Origin: Larix sibirica
Lineage: Eukaryota; Streptophyta; Pinopsida; Pinales; Pinaceae
Assembly: GCA_004151065.3 (NCBI GenBank)
Contig: NWUY0300014088.1
Span: 41,735-69,394, forward strand
Length of the DNA stretch: 27,660 nt
Reading direction: 5' to 3'
Positions 13,201 to 22,200 of the stretch are shown one piece after another; position 1 is the stretch's first letter; every line of letters begins with the position of its first letter. The notes beneath the pieces were generated by a model. It saw nothing but the letters and a program-made list of their open reading frames with translations. It ran no database searches and was not told the DNA's origin. A program made the position numbers and the translations under genes.

Positions 13201-16200
13201 TTCAGTATTCTTCTTGGCTATTTATGATGATACCATATGTGATCAATCTTTAGCATATAGTAGAGTGTCCAACTTGAGGGGTAATGGAGTTGTTTTCATG
13301 TTGTTCTTATCTGTTGGAGAAGGGAACCTTATTTGACACTAATTGAGCATTTTTAGGAACTTATTTGAATATCTTGTGCATAGGATTGGAGCACCCAGCT
13401 TGAGAGTAACTTATTTGGAGATCTTGTGCATAGGATTGGAGCACCCAGCTTGAGAGTTTAGCTGCTTATTTATTTCAGGAGTTTTACTTGAAATGATCCA
13501 ATGCATTTTGGTAGGTGGTATCATTGAATTTGTGTGAATGTCGACCAAGGTTTCAGACCATCTTCTCTGCTTTGTTTCAGTGACTGATTTGAATCTTTTG
13601 GCAGGTTGCACCATCATGGTTTTATGATTACAGAATCAAGGTTTCAAATCATCTCTTTTCTTCCAGGTTTGCTAGATTTTTCCAAGGGTTTAACTCTCTT
13701 TTCAAGGCACCACTAAATTTCTCTGAATATGAAACCTAGTTTCAGACCATTTTCTCTGCTCACTTTCAGTGGCTGATTTGACACTATTGGCTAGTGGCAT
13801 CAAAGCACAAAGGCTTCAGATTGGGATCAAGTAGGATTCCGTGGTTCAACAAGAATAAAAAGAAAATTGCATTCAATTTAGCTGAAGCAAAGTATATGCC
13901 ATCATCATCAGCACGTTGTGAGGCCATTTGAATTTGCAATTTGATTGTAGACTTGATTGCTCAGACGTTGGAGCCCATGATTTTGTAATGTGACAACTTG
14001 AGTTGGTTCAAGCTCTCTAAGAAATTGATGTTTCAAGAAACATTTCTTGAGAGATAGAGCACTTGGAAAGAGCTGTTTTTCTTGATTATAAAATATGTTT
14101 CCCATGGATTTGTAGGTTTTTGACATTTTAACAAAACCCCTTGCAGAGGAAAGTTCGATATTTTGAAAGAGAAACTCAACATGGTTGAGAACACCTTCCT
14201 CTCAAAGAAAGAGTGTTTTTTTTAGATGCTCCTAATTGTTCTCCTTAGAAGAGGGAACATGAGTGTTGGAGTGGATTCCTTGCACCTCTTGACAAATTCC
14301 TTACACTTGTGATGCTTGGCATCTTCAATTTTTGGTCATTGTAAGGTTATGCTAATTTTTAGATATATTCTATTACAATTATGGAAGATTCCTCTTACAT
14401 AGTTATGATAGAGTTATGATGGAATCCTTACAAAGTCATGTCACATTCTTTTCATGGAAGAATGTGTAAGAGTTATTATTAGCAATTAAGTTTTGTAACC
14501 ACTTTTCCCTCTTGTCAAGTTTGACTAGACTAAGGAGGGCATACTAGTTAGGGTTTTATATTCAAATATGTGAGGTATGTCAACATATAGTGAGAGGGTA
14601 AAGGATTGAGAGAAGCCATTGTAGACCTTTGAGGATAGTATCTTATTTTTATTGTGTTAATAAGAACATTTTGGTTGCTTTTGCAAAATTTCAGCTTTTT
14701 GTCTACTACATTCATGTTGATGTTTGGGTAGATGATATTTCATCTTTTGTAGGTTGATCTCATCTCTTGATATCTAATGTTTGATTTTTTGTGTTTTCCA
14801 TTTTATACTTTTGTTTATGTAGATTTGATGCTTTGATTGGTGTTTGTTTTTTTGTTTTAGCTAAAGGTTCATTCTAAGAGTGGAGATATGTGTATCATTT
14901 GGATATAAAATTTTTGCCATGGTATCAAAGCTACATATTTGAGATCTCCATATCCATGTATGGAATGAGATGCTACCTATGGGAGGGAGTTGTCATAGGA
15001 TCTTAATGGGTGTGGTGACTAGAAGATTCTACATATTGGAGTGATTTGTGCCTCTGATAGGCACTGAGACTAGAAAGAGGTTGTAGGTGAGACACATGTG
15101 TAGCTCTAGTGATTGGAGATGATATTTGTCTTGGTGGTGGTGTGCCCTAAGTTCAAGCCTAGGTTGAGCTTAATGTTTTATTTTTATCTTGGTATCATCG
15201 CCGGACTTTGCTAGGAGATAGAAATTGATTTCACATGGTACAACACTTTGATGAACTACACCCCCTAGTTGGCAACATGTTGAGGAAAAACATCACATTT
15301 TATGATTATTTTTCTTGAGAGGAGGGTCCATCCAGGTCTTTGAATTCTCGTTGAATTGGTGAGTGGATAAGGTTTATCTTCAATGGATCTATCTACTTTC
15401 ACATTGTTTGGTGAGTTCTAACCTTCTAGGAGCATTTTATTATTATTTATTAGGGAGTTGACGTGGTCAACGAGGTGGTTACACATCAAGGAGAAAGAAC
15501 CTTTCTATTTTTGGAAGGTTGTTGAAAGTCCCAAGACCTTTGAATTATCATGCATGTGATGTGCTCCACCTATTTGGCACCTTGCACAATCTCCTATGGA
15601 GTTAGTTGGAGTGAACTACTTTGCGCCCACATGTGGGAAGGAGCTCATGGTTGATTGGTTATTGCACACCTTTCTCCACCTTGGTCACATGTGATGATGA
15701 GACATATCACCCAAGGAGACACACGCATGCTTCATAGAAGTTAATTATTGCATACATGTTCATGCACCTTGTGGACCACACTTTCTATTTTGAGGAAATG
15801 GTTGACCAATGCTCTTTTAGAGGGAATATTATATTGTTTTCTTCACTCATGCATCTTGCAGGGGGGACTTGGAGAGTTCATCTAAGTGGACCAATCGCGA
15901 GACACATTTTTCTATGGCAAGGAAGATTTTATTGTCTTTTATGCAATATCATTTTCAATCCATATGCATAAACAATGTAGCCATGGAATAAGAATGCATA
16001 ATTTTGTATTTATAAATTGCCCATCAGATCTAAGGCACCGTATATCATATTGATAATAGAAATAAAATAAAAACATTCCAATAGAGATAAAGATGAATAC
16101 TTACTTGTAAATAAATGCAAGTCCACCAAACTGGATAGGTTCTCTCTCCCTTGAGGATGTTTTGCACATTATTTCATACTTTTAGATGGAATGACCTCTT

Positions 16201-19200
16201 TTGGAGAGAATGAATACTAGTGATCATACTTGACAAGTCAACTTGGATAAGCGCTAACTACTCCATTATTTTATATTTCTTTGATTTTTCAAGGGGTTAG
16301 TTAGGAAATATTGTATTTTATTGTAACATAGATGTAGCTACCTTTATAAAAAGGAGTTTTCTCTCCATTCACTAAGGAGACGGTTGGATTTGCGAGGAGT
16401 CTCTCCTCTTGGAGATTCATTGCACATCTCATTGGAAGGCTTAATGGAACATAAACGATATTTTTAAATTTTTATATTTGAGGTTTAAATGTTTTAAATG
16501 CGTTTAGATGTCATTATTTAATTGTAGATATTTCTTGCAAAGATCTTGTTGTGAAGGCCTTGTAATGGAATCTTTTCCATTTGGATTGGTGTAATGTGAG
16601 GAGGTTGTCCCTCTTGTACTTCTTGTTGTTATATTTATGAACACATTAACCTTGCATCTATCAAATAAGTTGTTGGAATTAATGTCATTCTAGGACATCA
16701 CCCTCATAACATTGTAAACCAAGGGTAAAATCCGATCTCCACCATACGTAGCTCTCATCTCATCTTTTTATATGTAGCACTTACATTTTTGGGTTTTCCA
16801 TTTAAATTTTTTGTTTATGCATATCTAAATCCTTGTTTGGTGTTTTGTTTTTTTTGTTCCAGTTGTAGGTTAATTCTATGTGTAGATATGTGTATCATGT
16901 GGATGTTAAATTTGGACAATTCTTGAAGCCAACCCCTTAGAAATTATTACATATTGATAATCCGTTTAGTTTTCCAAAGTATTCATTTATACCTATACAT
17001 TTTCTCAAACCATTTTTCACTAGAACTCAAAATATCTCTAGCTTATAGATCATCCTCATTGTATGTCTTCTACATTACACATGGCATTACCATTTCTCAT
17101 GATGTTTCCATTGCACATAATATTTTGATAATTTATAGCATCCTCAATGTATAGGATGCATGCTCTATGTAGGTTGTACTCATCAATGTAAACTCTCAAA
17201 TATGACAACTAGGCATCCATGCAAACTATCTTCACCATTTTGTAAAAAATTAGTTTAATGTTGGACATCATCATAGGCTATCCTTTACCTCTGTAGGTTT
17301 CTCTCATCCACTTCATATCATCACTATTCAATGAAGGTATGTTATTAAGCCATCCTTCCCTTTAGAAGGTCACTTAGACAAAAAATGCATATTGACACTC
17401 AATACAGGACATCCCATATTCCAAACCCCTTCATCATAAGTTATCTTCATGATTCCTTCTTCATGCCCTTTAGTGTAGGGTTCCCTAGCAATTTTTCCAT
17501 CTCCTATGAATGTTGTCCATGCAAAAACTGCAAACCCTCATTATTGATCCTAGACCTTGCACATTTTCCCATGTTTACCTTCATCCAAACAAGATATCTC
17601 TTCATCTTAAATCAACATCTAGATCATCATTCATTTGTTCATTTTTTTTTTCTTTTTTCCACAAAATGTATTCATCAATATCATTTTCATGAACATATTT
17701 GTCCATAATACTTAAAAGCATGTCAATACAAGCACCTCATAATATCACATTTAATAGTACATGGGACCATTGTTTGAATTTACACATCCTCAAAGCACTT
17801 CTCAAGCAATAATACCCCATCTACCAATTTATGATGTTCTACAACTTCCAACTAGTTTCCTCCATCCTATATGGGTCTTTAGTACTTGTGCTTATTTAAT
17901 ATATTTCCCCTCTAGTTGTTTGGTTTCATAAATAAATAGATAGCACTTTATCATCTTGTCTTATAAACAATATATCCTTTCCCTAATTATGAATGGATCG
18001 AACTCTCCTAAGCCATAGTTTCCTTAACAAATCTAAACATACCACTACTCTTATGTATGTAGGGATAACAACAAAATCAAACAAGAATATCTATCCCCAG
18101 AAGGAGATTTACTCTTGAAACCCCTCTATCTATCACCGTATGTTTCATTTTAAATTCATAGATAGACATTGTAACATCAATTACATGGTCAACCCTACCT
18201 ATCACCTAATTTATATTCTCTCCTTGGGAGGATATTCTCCACAACCACATGGTCTACATTGTTTAATGGGATTTCCAATACATGTGCATCCTCTTGCAAT
18301 TGTTTACATTAGATGTAGCTTCATTGAATCATTTTCACAAGCGAGTTCTTTTTATTTCTATATCAAGGTTAATGTAATGTGTGGTACACAGGAAATTAGC
18401 ATACCCAACCCAAGAGTTTCCATTTACAATACCTAATGCACCAACTCACTTAGCATCTTCTTGTCAACCTTCTTTGAATTCACAACCCACCTTAATGAAT
18501 TCCCTCAATGATTGGATTACCCCATTCTCTTGTAGTTCCTTAACCATGTCCTTTTCCTGTTTGACTCAAGCCTTCTCCATAACATGATTTGTGTAATATG
18601 GTTTCTTGACTTGTGCTTAGGTCTATAATGCATAAGAATAGGTTTCCATAAAGTTTATTTTCTTTTGTTTCCAACGATTTCCATCACCATGAGCACCAAG
18701 TCCATACCATTAACACTAGTTTGAGCTCCTTACAGCCTTTTATATAATTTCCTAATTTTCTAATCCCAAAACATTGCTAGATTTCCTCTTTACTTCCATA
18801 CTTGCAACCATTTTATGCCACCTATCTCAAAATTATTACAAGCCTTATGACTCATTATTGATAATTTACTTCAATGGTCTTATGTTATCAATTGTGTAAT
18901 GACCATGATCCATGATCCATATAGCTAATGGTTCTTAAACTACATATCTTAAATTTTGATATTATTTCATGTGTTGTGTGTTTTTTCATGCCTAAAGTGT
19001 TTTCTTAGTCGTAACGACATTATCTATTGTTGAGAACTACATTATCTTAAGCCTAAGTTCATGTTTTTAGGTTTGAATTCTTATTTCCACCACTATAGGA
19101 ACTACATCCGTGTGGACATATTAATTCCATTTTTTACATAAATTAACAAATCATTGATGAACATACTCGATTCTCTCAACTATAAGTGAAAATTGCATAA

Positions 19201-22200
19201 AATTTTTGATGGGCTTCTTATTTTCCTAAGAAAAGTAATAAAAGACAATGCCCTTGCAATCTCTTTTCAATTTAGAAAACTTGACACTATTAATGTGCAA
19301 CTATACTCCTCCAACACTTTTGTATATTTCCCTTGTGACTTTTCCACATGTAAGACGATAATTAGGTTTTGGTTATGTAATGCATGGCATTTTGCATTGG
19401 GTTTTTGAAACCTAGGAAGCAAATTTTTGTTTCTTGTTATGAAGTGACTAAGGGAAGAATAAAGAATATGGTATACATAATGAGTGAGTGACTAATCACT
19501 TGATTGAATACCTCCATTAGCATGTATTTAGACACCTACATAAAAAAGGATTTCATATTCTCTTTGTGAAATAGGTGCTAAATTGTCAAACATATGTAAT
19601 ATGAAGCTTCAAATGATACACTTGATGCCATTTGAAGTTAGTAGATGAGATTCCACTCATAAATTATTGATGTGTAAAAGGAACAATTGAGAAGTTATTT
19701 TACATTAATTTTTATTATTTAATGATTTATATCAATTTTTTTTTTTTATAAATTTTATTTCTATTTTTTAAATATTTTAAATGGAGTACTTTTTATGCCC
19801 GACCCCTACATTCCCTTTGAAGTTCCTACTTGGTGAGGAAACATTCTCCCAACTCTATTATTCACATGCTCTAAAACCAATATTTTATTATACTACTATG
19901 TAAGAAAATGAAAATGCATTTATACATAATACATGGTGTAACATTTTATTTGTACATAAAATCATTTCATATAGTAAGGCAAGGCATATTATATTTCAAA
20001 CTCTAAATTTTATATCTTTAATCATGGACATAACATTTCCCTTATATGTAGTATTGTAATTGTCTATTGTGATTTTTGTAATTGTTTACTATGATTTATA
20101 TAGCCTGCCAAAAGTGTGCCACATAGAAAGTAACATAAAATTCAAACTAGGTTTTAGGGAAGATTGTGATAATGGACACGCTTAATTATTAAGCTAATGA
20201 ATGAACTACAATGCTAATGGAAAATCCATCACAATAACATGGATCATCTCCCTTATGAAAAATGATAACTACAATGTTAATGGAAAATCCATAACAATAA
20301 CATGGATCATCTCCCTTATGAAAATTGAGATGCAGGACATTGTAATCCAAATTACTCTAATCTGATTTATATGACCTGGAAATAAGTATGCCACATAGAA
20401 AGTAACATGAAATTTAAATGCAGTTATAGAGAAGATTGTGATAATAGACACACTTAACTATTAACTATTATGCTTATAAAGATTCCATAACAATAACATG
20501 GATCATCTCCCTTATGAAAATTGAAATGAAGTACATTGAAATTATAATTATTCTAGAGCCTGCCAATAGATGTGCCACATAGAAGGTAACCTGAAATTCA
20601 AACCAGGTTGCAGGGATGATTGTGACAATGGACACACTTAACTATTATGCTAATGAAGACTCCTAGTCACTTAAATTAATATTAACAGAGCTATGGTTGT
20701 ATAGTAGAATGTGGAATCATGTCAAATACTTAATTGTTAGATGTAGTGATGAAGGCACGGAGCTGGGGTCTCATTGCAATGTTTAAATTGGCCAAATGAT
20801 TTTCCCCAAGGAACTGTGCCATATGATTTTCCATATGGTACTGTTCACCATGTAGGCTAAATGATCACGTCCCTCGTAGTTGATTGATTTGGTAGGCATT
20901 GCAACCTAACCTAAGATTATTGTTTCAATTCCACTGTGCGCTGCGCTTCAATTGCAGGGATGCATTGCAACTGAACCTAAGATTATTGTTTTATTCCCAC
21001 TGTGCTTCAATTGCAGGCATGCATTGCAACTTAACCTAAGAGTATTGTTTTATTCCCACTGTTCTTCAATTGCAGGCATGCAATGACTGTGCTTCAATTG
21101 CATGCATGCATTGCAACTGAACCTAAGATTATTGTTTTATTCCCACTGTGCTTCAATTGCAGGCATGCATTGCAACTTAAGCTAAGATTATTGTTTTATT
21201 CCCACTGTGCTTCAATTGCAGGCATGCATTGCAACTTAACCTAAGAGTATTGTTTTATTCCCACTGTTCTTCAATTGCAGGCATGCAATGACTGTGCTTC
21301 AATTGCAGGCATGCATTGCAACTGAACCTAAGATTATTGTTTTATTCCCACCGTGCTTCAATTGCAGGCATGCATTGCAACTTAACCGAAGATTATTGTT
21401 TTATTCCCACTGTGCTTCAATTGCAGGCATGCATTGCAACTTAACCTAAGATTATTGTTTTATTCCCCTCTGCTTCGATTGCATAAAGACTGCATCTAGT
21501 TTGTATTGAACGAAGGACGATATTCGTGATGGAAAACGTAGCACCTTCAGGTTGTTGCACCATCACCAATATCTTCATTACTCTTGATCAATGGGACAAA
21601 ATGAAATTTCATAGGCCCCTCAACTTCTAAATTCTTACGTTTAATACGGAACAGTTTAAAAAATGTTTTGATTTGGCGCATGTCTGTTCTTCTAAAAACA
21701 ATCCACGGAAATTCAAAAGCCTGACATGAACCTGGAGTGGAAAATAAAGCTTATGTTCTTCTAATAACAATCCACGGAAATCAAAATCCTGGCATGAACC
21801 TGGAGTAGAAAGTAAAGCTTATGTTCTTCTAATAACAATCCACGGAAATTCAAAATTCTGGCATGAATCTGGAGTGGAAAATAAAGCTTATTTTCTTCTA
21901 ATAACACACCACGGAAATTCAAAAGCCCGGCATGAACCTGGAGTGGAAAATAAAGCTTATGTTCTTCTAATAACAATCCACGGAAATTCAAAATCCTGGC
22001 ATGAACTTGGAGTAGAAAGTAAAGCTTATGTTCTTCTAATAACAATCCACGGAAATTCAAAATTCTGGCTGAATCCGGAGTGAAAAATAAAGCTCATTTT
22101 CTTCTAATAACGCACCACGGAAATTCAAAAGCTTGGCATGAACCTGGAGTGGAAAATAAAAGCTTACCTCTAAGGTCTCGAGTAAATGTTCTGTGGAGAA

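Larger units (their letters stand above)
11751..22167 (-). other. Intron 1 (10.4 kb) of the PDS5-like gene
   Basis: The intron is bounded by donor GAG|GTAAGCT (22167) and acceptor CCTTCAG|GAAGCT. It holds retroelement relics (about 12.8-16.9 kb), long AT-rich stretches without recognisable genes (11.8-12.7 and 16.95-20.1 kb), a degenerate dispersed repeat (20.1-20.7 kb) and two minisatellites (20.9-22.2 kb). Its existence is inferred from the exact PDS5 match across the exon 1-exon 2 junction in phase 0. Confidence 0.82.

Noticed and set aside
15185-15200. Another primer-binding-site-like sequence (TTGGTATCATCGCC)
   Set aside because: No LTR end precedes it and the match to the Met-tRNA site is poor. 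Treated as chance or decayed sequence.
17385-18587. Several plus-strand ORFs of 60-107 codons
   Set aside because: Compositionally biased (His/Phe/Ser/Leu-rich from pyrimidine tracts), with no conserved motif. They lie within intron 1.
21761-22083. Overlapping ORFs on both strands made of 23-residue repeats
   Set aside because: These are products of the 69-bp minisatellite being a multiple of three. Only the minus-strand frame directly continuing exon 1 deserves attention, and it is reported as a finding.
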